A DNA stretch of 55,424 bases. Source: Pelagibius sp. (GTDB lineage Bacteria; Pseudomonadota; Alphaproteobacteria; Kiloniellales; Kiloniellaceae). Made by a program: the position numbers and the translations under genes. Where the stretch lies: contig NZ_JANQOI010000181.1 in the NCBI RefSeq assembly GCF_028289705.1, forward strand, positions 1-55,424. Reading direction: 5' to 3'. Under the pieces are notes generated by a model, which saw nothing but the letters and a program-made list of their open reading frames with translations, did not search any database and was not told the origin of the DNA. Below are positions 45,355 through 55,424 of the stretch, piece by piece. Each line of letters starts with the position of its first letter. Positions within the stretch are counted from its first letter, which is position 1.

Positions 45355-46755
45355 TTGCCTCTCTTTCCATCGCTGGCCGTTCGCGGCCGCCGCCGGCTGC
45401 CGGGCGCCGCGCTTGCCGCTGTCCTGCTGCTGGCTGCGGCTGCCGCGTGTCCCGCCCAGGCCCAGGATCAAGAGAGAGAAGAGGACCTGCAGGCGCTGGA
45501 GCGCGCCCTGGAGGCGGATCAGGCCAAGGCCGAGGCGCTGAAAAGCGCCGCTGCCGCTCTGGCGGGGGAGATCGCGGCGCTGCGCGAGACCTCCATCGCC
45601 GCGGCGGCGCGGGCCCAGGACCTGGAAGACGAGATCCTTGAAACCGAGCGCGATCTGGCCGCGCTGAACCGGCAGGAAGCCGAGAAGACGGCCCGCCTGA
45701 GCGAGCGGCGTGACCAGCTTGCCCGCACCCTGGGGGCGCTGCAGCGCCTCGCCCTGCAGCCGCCGGAGGCGGCGCTGGCGCGCAGTGGGCAGCCCATCGA
45801 CAGCGCCCGTGCGGCCATGGTCCTGCGGGTCGCGGTCCCGGCACTGGAAAGCCAGGCGGAGACCCTGCGCGGGGAACTGGGCGATCTGGCCCTGCTGCGC
45901 GCCCGCAGCGCCCTCAGGCGCGATGACCTGGCCGCCGTGCAGGCGGCCTTGGCGGGCGAGCGCGACCGCCTCACCGACCTCCTGGCGCGCAAGGCGGCGC
46001 TGCAGCAGAGCACCGAGAGCGAGCGCCAGGCGACACAAGAGCGCATCGAACGCCTGGCCGGGGAGGCGAAGGATCTGCGCGAGCTGATGGAGCGGCTCGA
46101 GGCCGAGGCCGCCGAGGAACGGCGCCGCGCCGAGGAGAAACGCCTGGCCCAAGAAAAGCGCCGCGCCGAAGAGAAGCGCTTGGCCGAGGAGCGCCAGGCC
46201 CAGCAGCGGCGCGAGGCAGAGGCCCAGGCAGCGGCAGAGCGGCAGCGCCTGGCGGAAGCCGCCGAACAGGCGGCCGAGGCGGCCCGCGCTGCCGAGGAGG
46301 CCCGGCAGGTGGCGCGCCTGGCACCGCCCGAGGGCCTGCGGCCCTTCCCCGAATCCGGGGCCAATCTCAACATGCCGATGCGCGGCGAAGTTGTGCGGCT
46401 CTACGGCCAGGAGGGCTCAGCGCCGGGGGAAACCGCCAAGGGAATCACCATCCGGGGGCGTCCCGGCGCCCAGATTGTCGCCCCATTCGATGGCAGAATC
46501 GCCTATGCCGGGCAATTTCGCAGTTATGGGCAAATCTTGATCATCGACCATGGCGGGCGATATCATACGATACTTGCCGGTCTCGATCGGATCGATGCCG
46601 TGGTCGGACAATGGGTTCTGGCAGGCGAGCCGGTCGCGCGGATGAGCGACCTGGCGGGCCGCAATCCGGAGCTTTACTTGGAACTTCGCCGCACAGGACA
46701 GGCCATCAACCCCCTGCCGTGGCTGGCGACCAACGAGGACAAGGTGCGAGGTTAA
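45355..46755 (+). CDS. envC: Murein hydrolase activator EnvC (LytM domain, coiled coil)
   Basis: A 466-residue protein; the start is inferred to be TTG 45355 just after gpmI, since no ATG or GTG precedes the signal peptide (ending CPAQA). Residues about 40-300 are coiled coil, with a very regular EERRRAEEKRLAQEKRR stretch. The C-terminal LytM/M23 domain (about 345-460) lacks the zinc-binding His/Asp residues: the first motif reads GITIRGRPG and the last YLELRRTGQ. Such degenerate LytM domains activate cell-division amidases and do not cut peptidoglycan. Its stop overlaps ctpA (TAATG). Confidence 0.9.
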   Translation: MPLFPSLAVRGRRRLPGAALAAVLLLAAAAACPAQAQDQEREEDLQALERALEADQAKAEALKSAAAALAGEIAALRETSIAAAARAQDLEDEILETERDLAALNRQEAEKTARLSERRDQLARTLGALQRLALQPPEAALARSGQPIDSARAAMVLRVAVPALESQAETLRGELGDLALLRARSALRRDDLAAVQAALAGERDRLTDLLARKAALQQSTESERQATQERIERLAGEAKDLRELMERLEAEAAEERRRAEEKRLAQEKRRAEEKRLAEERQAQQRREAEAQAAAERQRLAEAAEQAAEAARAAEEARQVARLAPPEGLRPFPESGANLNMPMRGEVVRLYGQEGSAPGETAKGITIRGRPGAQIVAPFDGRIAYAGQFRSYGQILIIDHGGRYHTILAGLDRIDAVVGQWVLAGEPVARMSDLAGRNPELYLELRRTGQAINPLPWLATNEDKVRG

Positions 46756-48053
46756 TGCGCAAACTCCAGATTCTGGCCGTCGTGGCCGCCCTTATTGTTG
46801 TCCTTCCGCAGGTGTCTGGCGCCCAGGAAGACCGCTCCGAAACCTATCGCCAGCTCAAGCTGTTCAGCGATGTCTTCGAACGGGTGCGGGCCGACTATGT
46901 GGAGGAGGTCACCGACGAGCAGCTCATCGAGTTTGCCATTCAGGGCATGCTGTCGACCCTCGATCCTCATTCCAGCTTCCTGAACGCGGATTCCTTCAGC
47001 GACATGCGCGTGCAGACGAAGGGTGAGTTCGGCGGCCTGGGCATCGAGGTCACTATGGAAAACGGCTTCGTCAAGGTGGTCTCGCCCATCGACGACACCC
47101 CGGCCCATCGCGCCGGCGTGAAGCCCGGCGACTTCATCACCCATCTGGACGGCGAACCGATCCTCGGCCTTACCCTGAACGAAGCCGTCGACAAGATGCG
47201 AGGGCCGGTCAACACCGACCTGAAGCTGACCATCCGCCGCGAGGGCTCGGAGCCCTTCGACCTGACCATCACCCGCGACATCATCAAGATCCGCTCGGTG
47301 CGCAACCGCATCGAGGACAATGTCGGCTACATCCGCATCACCACCTTCAACCAGCAGACCACGCCCGGCCTGAAGAAGGCCGTTGAGGACATCAAGGCGG
47401 AGCTCGGCAGCGATCTGAAGGGCTTCGTGATCGATCTGCGCAACAATCCCGGCGGCTTGCTCGACCAGGCCATCGACGTCTCCGACGCCTTCATCAACCA
47501 GGGTGAAATCGTCTCCACCCGCGGCCGTCTGCTGGACGATTCCCAGCGCTTCAACGCCAAGGACGGCGACATGGCCGATGGGTTGCCCCTCGTGGTGCTG
47601 ATCAACGGCGGCTCCGCCTCTGCTTCGGAAATCGTCGCCGGCGCGCTGCAGGACCACCGCCGCGCCATCATCATGGGCACCCGCTCCTTCGGAAAGGGCT
47701 CGGTCCAGACCATCATCCCGCTCGGCGTCAACGGGGCCATGCGGCTCACCACGGCGCGCTACTTCACCCCCTCGGGCCGCTCCATCCAGGCCCTGGGGAT
47801 CGAGCCCGACATCGTCGTCGAGGCGGCCACCATCGAGACCCAGGAGGCCACGGGCCCGCGCCGCCGGGAGGCCGACCTGCGCGGCGCGCTGGGGAACCCC
47901 AACGAGGCCAACGGCATCGAAGGGGAGGCCCCGGTCGAGGGCGAGGCGGAAAGCCACGCTCTCTCCGAAGCCGCTGAGCAGGACTATCAGCTCGCCCGCG
48001 CCATCGATCTGCTGCGCGGTCTGGCCCTCTACAACCAGCGTGTCGTAAATTAA
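46755..48053 (+). CDS. ctpA: Carboxy-terminal processing protease (S41 family)
   Basis: A 432-residue periplasmic protease. The signal peptide MRKLQILAVVAALIVVLPQV is followed by a helical N-domain, a PDZ domain (about 88-165) and the S41 catalytic domain. NGGSASASEIVAGALQDHRR carries the catalytic Ser and GTRSFGKGSVQ the Lys of the Ser-Lys dyad. Relatives degrade or mature periplasmic proteins and peptidoglycan hydrolases, which fits the neighbouring envC. The C-terminal 60 residues are acidic and low-complexity. Confidence 0.95.
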   Translation: MRKLQILAVVAALIVVLPQVSGAQEDRSETYRQLKLFSDVFERVRADYVEEVTDEQLIEFAIQGMLSTLDPHSSFLNADSFSDMRVQTKGEFGGLGIEVTMENGFVKVVSPIDDTPAHRAGVKPGDFITHLDGEPILGLTLNEAVDKMRGPVNTDLKLTIRREGSEPFDLTITRDIIKIRSVRNRIEDNVGYIRITTFNQQTTPGLKKAVEDIKAELGSDLKGFVIDLRNNPGGLLDQAIDVSDAFINQGEIVSTRGRLLDDSQRFNAKDGDMADGLPLVVLINGGSASASEIVAGALQDHRRAIIMGTRSFGKGSVQTIIPLGVNGAMRLTTARYFTPSGRSIQALGIEPDIVVEAATIETQEATGPRRREADLRGALGNPNEANGIEGEAPVEGEAESHALSEAAEQDYQLARAIDLLRGLALYNQRVVN

Positions 48054-48161
48054 GCGACAGGAAATGAACGCTGAACCGGCGCCGGGGGGCGCCGGAAAGC
48101 GGGCCGCCACTGGAGCCCGGTATCGGAACATGACGGTTCGTCTCTGGACCGCCCGCTGGCC

Positions 48162-48226
48162 TAGAGCGGATCATGTTTAGACGGAAACACCTACGTGTTT
48201 GCGTCTAAACATGTGAATCCGCTCTA
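48162..48226. repeat. Intergenic palindromic repeat, unit 1
   Basis: A 65-base nearly perfect inverted repeat begins TAGAGCGGATCATGTTTAGA and ends in its complement GTCTAAACATGTGAATCCGCTC plus TA. The centre is AACACCTACGTGTTT. As RNA it would be a very stable hairpin. This AGAGCGGAT...TTTAGACG type is spread through many alphaproteobacterial genomes. It lies 110 bases after ctpA. Confidence 0.85.
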
Positions 48227-48236
48227 CACTCGAGAA

Positions 48237-48302
48237 CTAGAGCAGATTCACCAGGCTCGATGGATCGCTCCCGCGATTCCATCGAACCAGGATCTGCTCT
48301 AG
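48237..48302. repeat. Intergenic palindromic repeat, unit 2
   Basis: A second inverted repeat, 10 bases after unit 1, begins CTAGAGCAGATTCACCAGG and ends CCAGGATCTGCTCTAG. Its inner arms CGATGGATCGC and GATTCCATCG are imperfect. Its ends share AGAGC(A/G)GAT with unit 1 but the cores differ, so it is a related yet distinct unit. It finishes shortly before the deacetylase coding region. Confidence 0.8.
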
Positions 48303-48350
48303 GCGCCGTGCGTGCCCTTGGTACGCGCGGGCCGTGTCGTAGGGGGACCT

Positions 48351-49754
48351 TTGCGAAAGCTCTTGTCTGCGCCGATCCTGCTGCTTGCGGCCTGGCTGAT
48401 CGTTCTGACCGCGGTGGCGATGCTCGTCGCCTATGGCCTGACACTGCCGCCGCCGAGCGCTGAGCCCGCCAACGTCGTGGTCTCCCTGCCCCAGCCTCTG
48501 CAGGCGGTGGCGCGCCAGGAACCGGCGAAGGCCGCGGAACCCGCCGACGGTGCGGCAGAGGCAGAGGCTGAGGCAGAGGCTGAGGCAGAGGCGGGGGCCG
48601 AGCAGACCGACCCGGCGGCGGCGCCCTCTGCGACCACTGAGGAGCCGGCGGAAGGGGCGGACACTGCGGAGGCAGCCGCGGACCCAGCGCCCTCAGCCGG
48701 AGCGGAAGAGGCGCAGGTGGCCGGCGGCGAGGGCGAGACCATTCCCTTGCCCAGGCCGAAACCGAGACCGAACCCGGCAGACAGCGCAGCGGCGGAGGCG
48801 CCGCCGGAGGAGAAGCCGGAAACAGCCCCAGAATCACCCCCGGAAACATCCACGGAAGCGCCGCCAGAAACGCCGCCGGACCCGCAACCGGACCCGGCAG
48901 AACAACAGCAGGCCGAAGCGCCCCCCGCAGCACCGGAAAGCGCACCGGAGAGCGTGCCGGAGGCCACCGCGGTGGATGAACAGGTGGTCAGCCTTCCGGT
49001 CATCCCGCCGGCCCCCGACCAACTGCCCTATTGGGAACGGTTCCGCCAACCCTTCAACGATGCCGACAGCCGGCCGCGGATTGCCGTGGTGCTGAGCGGC
49101 CTTGGCCTCTCGGACTCCGCCACACAGGCCGCGATCGACAGCCTGCCGGCAGCCATCACGCTTTCCTTCAGCCCCTACGCACGGGATCTGGAACGCTGGA
49201 TCGCCCTGGCCCGCGCCCGCGGCCACGAGGTGATGCTGGACCTGCCCATGGAGCCGGCCAGCTTCCCCAACGACGATCCCGGGCCCCAGGGCCTGCTCAC
49301 CAGCCTCAGCGAGGAGGAGAACCTGGACCGCCTCGACTGGGTGCTCAGCCGCGGCAGCGCCTATGTCGGGGTGGCCGGCAGCATGGGATCGCGCTTCACC
49401 GCGGAGCGCCGGCACATGGCGGTCGTGCTGAGGGAGCTGAAGGCCCGCGGCCTGATTTTCCTCGACAACCGCACCACCGAGAAGTCGGTGGCGCCGGCCC
49501 TGGCCTCAGAGCTCGACCTGCCGAGTGCCATCAACAACCGCTCCATCGACGAACGTCAGGCGAGCCGGATCGCCATCGATGCGCGCCTCGCCCAGATCGA
49601 GCGCATCGCCCTGACCGAGGGCTTTGCGGTGGCCATGGGCCAGCCCTATCCGGTGACCCTGGAGCGCCTGGCCGAGTGGTCGACCGAACTCGCCGCCAGG
49701 GGCTTCGTCATCGCCCCGATCACCGCCCTGGTCAACACCCAGACGCCGCGCTGA
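48351..49754 (+). CDS. Divergent polysaccharide deacetylase family protein (YibQ-like)
   Basis: About 467 residues from TTG 48351, which has AGGGGG just upstream; GTG 48312 is an alternative. An N-terminal membrane anchor (LLSAPILLLAAWLIVLTAVA) is followed by a long disordered Glu/Pro/Ala-rich linker (about 33-210) with AEAEAEAEAEA. The catalytic-fold domain follows (about 220-465). The metal-binding DD of classical members is replaced (IAVVLSGLGLS) and the HLPMEP motif reads DLPMEP, so deacetylase activity is doubtful. The family often lies next to envC and ctpA, pointing to envelope division or peptidoglycan remodelling. The stop overlaps rppH. Confidence 0.87.
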   Translation: MRKLLSAPILLLAAWLIVLTAVAMLVAYGLTLPPPSAEPANVVVSLPQPLQAVARQEPAKAAEPADGAAEAEAEAEAEAEAGAEQTDPAAAPSATTEEPAEGADTAEAAADPAPSAGAEEAQVAGGEGETIPLPRPKPRPNPADSAAAEAPPEEKPETAPESPPETSTEAPPETPPDPQPDPAEQQQAEAPPAAPESAPESVPEATAVDEQVVSLPVIPPAPDQLPYWERFRQPFNDADSRPRIAVVLSGLGLSDSATQAAIDSLPAAITLSFSPYARDLERWIALARARGHEVMLDLPMEPASFPNDDPGPQGLLTSLSEEENLDRLDWVLSRGSAYVGVAGSMGSRFTAERRHMAVVLRELKARGLIFLDNRTTEKSVAPALASELDLPSAINNRSIDERQASRIAIDARLAQIERIALTEGFAVAMGQPYPVTLERLAEWSTELAARGFVIAPITALVNTQTPR

Positions 49755-50245
49755 TGCTGACCCCCGAGGAGATCGCCAAGCTGCCCTACCGGCCCTGCGT
49801 CGGCATTGTCCTTCTGAACGCCGACAAGCGCGTCTTCGTGGCGCGGCGGATCGATGCCCAAAAGGACAACCCGCATGCCTGGCAGATGCCGCAGGGCGGA
49901 ATCGACAAGGGTGAGAAGCCGAAGGCGGCCGCCCTGCGCGAACTGCAGGAGGAGATCGGCACCGACAAGGTGGAGGTGATCGCCAAGAGCCGCGACTGGC
50001 TGCGCTACGATTTTCCGCCGGAACTGGTCGAGAAGGTCCGCGGCGGGCGCTACCGCGGCCAGGAGCAGCGGTGGTTCGCCATGCGCTTTCTGGGGTGCGA
50101 CCAGGACATCGACCTGGAGACCGACCATCCCGAGTTCAGCGCGTGGCGCTGGGAGCGGCTGGAACGCCTTCCGGCGCTCACCATTCCCTTCAAGCGCGAC
50201 ATCTATGCCGCCCTGGTGCGGGAGTTCCGCCACCTTGTCGACTGA
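49754..50245 (+). CDS. rppH: RNA pyrophosphohydrolase RppH
   Basis: A 163-residue Nudix hydrolase starting in the previous stop (TGATG). The N-terminus LPYRPCVGIVLLNADKRVFV and the complete Nudix box GGIDKGEKPKAAALRELQEE followed by IG are present, as are DFPPELVEK and GQEQRWFAMRF, typical of RppH. It removes pyrophosphate from the 5' end of mRNA, starting decay. Its usual place beside the ctpA-deacetylase genes is kept. Confidence 0.95.
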   Translation: MLTPEEIAKLPYRPCVGIVLLNADKRVFVARRIDAQKDNPHAWQMPQGGIDKGEKPKAAALRELQEEIGTDKVEVIAKSRDWLRYDFPPELVEKVRGGRYRGQEQRWFAMRFLGCDQDIDLETDHPEFSAWRWERLERLPALTIPFKRDIYAALVREFRHLVD

Positions 50246-50257
50246 ACGGGGAGAGAA

Positions 50258-51073
50258 TCAGGCCGCGGCCATCCGCCGGCTGCGCCAGCGCAGAAAGTTG
50301 AAGTAGAACTGCGAGACCAGCGCGGCCAGGCGGCTCTGCGGGTTCAGTCCGGCGGCCTTGAAGATCATGGCGACCGCGCGCCGGACGTGCTCAAGCCGGT
50401 AGCAGGCATAGGCCCGCTTCAGGTAGCCGTGGCCGTGCAGTTTGCGGCTGTAGGGCCGGCGGCGTTCGTTGGCCGCATAGAAAGCATAGGCGAGCTCGTC
50501 GTCCTCGGTCTCGCCGATGCGCCCCAGGGCGACGGCGATGCGGCGCCAGCGGCCGATCCCCTCGCGCTCCAGGTAGCGCTTCAGATAGCCGTAGAAGAGC
50601 TTGTAGTGGCGCAGCTCGTCGGCGGCGATGCGCTGACAGATCGCCTTCAGGACCGGCTCTTCCGTGATCGTTGCCATGGAGGCGTAGTGGGAGGAGGTGC
50701 CGACTTCGACGATGCAGCGGGCGACCAGCTCGCCGGAACGCGATCCCCTGACCGACTGTGCCGCCTCGACGGGGATCTGGTATCCGTCGCGGAAGCGCTT
50801 GAAGCTGGCCTCGAAGTCGAAGCTCGGGTCCGCCAGTTCGGCCCAGCGGCCCAGCGCCTCACCATGCTGCACTTCTTCCAGGGCCCAGGCCTTGGCCGCC
50901 GTCTGAAAGGTCTCGTCGTCCGGAAAGACGTTGCAGAGGTAGTCCGCGTAGTCGCGGCCGTTGTACTCCACCAGGCTGGCCGCCTTGATGATCTTGAGCA
51001 GCTCGGGGTCCACCTTCGAGGGATCGAAGGCCTGCCAGGGAATATCGTCGAGAGTCCAATGACCGTTCGCCAT
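50258..51073 (-). CDS. Ferritin-like domain protein (di-iron carboxylate type)
   Basis: A 271-residue helical protein. Iron-ligand motifs are ALEEVQHGEALGRW (EExxH, about 64-77) and IAADELRHYKLFYGYL (ExxH, about 148-163), with further Glu at VEYNGRDY and VEVGTSSHYAS, giving the four-helix di-iron pattern seen in ferritin-like and desaturase/rubrerythrin relatives. The C-terminal third is Arg-rich. It is convergent with rppH (12 bases) and alone on its strand before the atp genes. Function unknown; oxidative iron chemistry is an inference. Confidence 0.75.
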   Translation of the reverse strand: MANGHWTLDDIPWQAFDPSKVDPELLKIIKAASLVEYNGRDYADYLCNVFPDDETFQTAAKAWALEEVQHGEALGRWAELADPSFDFEASFKRFRDGYQIPVEAAQSVRGSRSGELVARCIVEVGTSSHYASMATITEEPVLKAICQRIAADELRHYKLFYGYLKRYLEREGIGRWRRIAVALGRIGETEDDELAYAFYAANERRRPYSRKLHGHGYLKRAYACYRLEHVRRAVAMIFKAAGLNPQSRLAALVSQFYFNFLRWRSRRMAAA

Positions 51074-51114
51074 CGAGAGCGTCTAATCCCCAGAAACCTT
51101 TGCAAATCGACTCT

Positions 51115-51139
51115 GTGACAGATTGGTTAACGTGACAGA
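51115..51139. promoter_or_regulatory. Direct repeats GTGACAGA ahead of the ferritin-like gene
   Basis: GTGACAGA occurs at 51115-51122 and 51132-51139, 17 bases apart, inside a 165-base AT-rich intergenic region. CTCTGT and ACAGAG also form an inverted pair across the same interval. A regulator site for the minus-strand ferritin-like gene is possible. The same region must hold the 3' end of the atp transcript. Confidence 0.35.
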
Positions 51140-51238
51140 GTTGTCGCAGACTATCATAAGGTTGCAGACAATCAATGGGCTCTATCGCGGCGAAGTGACG
51201 CTCGCCCGTAAGGTAAAAAACTCAACTATGTCAGGGTA

Positions 51239-51643
51239 TTAGCTGGCCGCTTTCAGCATGGCCTCGGCGACGGCGATGTGCCGTTCGGCCTGCGCCTTTT
51301 CCGAATCCGTCTTCGCGTCCAGGAGGTCGTCCTGGGCGTTGCTGAGGCGCTGTTCGGTGGCCGCGCGGTCGATCTCCGCCACCGCGACGGCCTCCTCGGC
51401 CAGCACCGTGCAGCGCGCCGGGGTCACCTCGGCGAAGCCGCCGGCCACGAAGATCGACTCGGTGACCGCGCCGCCGTCGTGGACCTGGATGACGCCCGGC
51501 CGAAGGGTGGAGATCATCGGCGCGTGGCGGACGAGGACACCGAAGTCGCCCTCGTCGCCCGGCACCACCACCATCTCGACCTCCTCGGAGAGCAGCAGCC
51601 GCTCCGGAGAGACCAGTTCGAATGCGACCTTGCCTTCGGCCAT
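51239..51643 (-). CDS. atpC: ATP synthase F1 epsilon subunit
   Basis: A 134-residue epsilon subunit. The beta-sandwich part ([20 protein letters not shown] ... [20 protein letters not shown], residues about 5-85) and the helical C-terminal hairpin are present. It is part of the F1 central stalk and modulates ATPase activity. It is the last atp gene and follows atpD by 27 bases. Confidence 0.96.
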   Translation of the reverse strand: MAEGKVAFELVSPERLLLSEEVEMVVVPGDEGDFGVLVRHAPMISTLRPGVIQVHDGGAVTESIFVAGGFAEVTPARCTVLAEEAVAVAEIDRAATEQRLSNAQDDLLDAKTDSEKAQAERHIAVAEAMLKAAS

Positions 51644-51670
51644 GCGTTTGTCGTCCGTTCCTGGTTCGCC

Positions 51671-54042
<2,372 letters not shown>

Positions 54043-54090
54043 AAGCCGTTCTCCGCTCCGCCTTGTCTAGTGGATCAGGACCGTCCGCGA

Positions 54091-55424
<1,334 letters not shown>

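Noticed and set aside
46100-46270. Apparent tandem DNA repeat
   Set aside because: It encodes the regular EERRAEEKR coiled coil of EnvC; the repetition is at protein level.
48555-48600. Short GAGGCA-type tandem repeat
   Set aside because: It encodes the AEAEAE linker of the deacetylase-like protein; simple coding repetition, not an element.

Overview
The window is GC-rich chromosomal DNA of an alphaproteobacterium, most like the Rhodospirillales/Kiloniellales. The basis is gene order: rplU-rpmA-GNAT-obg-proB-proA ... nadD-rsfS-rlmH-gpmI-envC-ctpA-(divergent polysaccharide deacetylase)-rppH, then an atp operon of AGDC order. Other support comes from TRAP transport, Lys/Ala-tailed L21, ATGA-coupled operons and frequent GTG/TTG starts. 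No species can be named from the sequence alone.

Left part (1-20.8 kb) is mostly catabolic and accessory. It holds a secreted cyclic nucleotide phosphodiesterase/nucleotidase (minus), an Asp/Glu racemase-superfamily enzyme, an SDR oxidoreductase (minus), a carboxymuconolactone decarboxylase-like protein coupled to a GMC oxidoreductase, and a TRAP transporter operon (minus) ending in a hairpin. Divergent from the TRAP genes is a tightly coupled operon of a GntR/UTRA regulator, a LeuC/LeuD-like hydro-lyase pair, an isocitrate lyase/PEP mutase-family lyase, HyuB and HyuA, and an isochorismatase-fold protein without the usual cysteine. A thiol dioxygenase-like cupin and a four-domain rhodanese follow 65 bp later, then a secreted agmatine deiminase-family protein. 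I read this as an uptake and degradation unit for an unidentified carboxylic acid, perhaps sulfur-containing.

Middle part (21-28 kb) is an accessory island. An intact tRNA-Ser(CGA) lies at its left edge and a decayed second copy of the same tRNA, with its upstream region, at its right edge. The left copy even carries the first codons of the gene that follows the right copy. Between them are gluconate kinase, 6-phosphogluconate dehydrogenase, a LacI-type operator palindrome, a roughly 300 bp MITE-like element ending 4 bp before a cytochrome b561 gene, a pRiA4b ORF-3 family gene and a lower-GC Mrr-like restriction endonuclease.

Right part (28-55.4 kb) is mainly core genome. An Ntn-hydrolase-like gene coupled to a secreted alpha/beta hydrolase comes first, then ribosomal proteins L21/L27 with a good promoter and a rho-independent terminator, Obg, and proline synthesis (proB, proA). 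A complete dipeptide/oligopeptide ABC transporter sits between proA and nadD behind a long leader. After nadD come rsfS, rlmH, gpmI, the cell-envelope group envC-ctpA-deacetylase, rppH, a ferritin-like protein, and the minus-strand ATP synthase genes atpA (cut by the window end), atpG, atpD and atpC. Several enzymes lack a residue usual for their family; these are noted individually.
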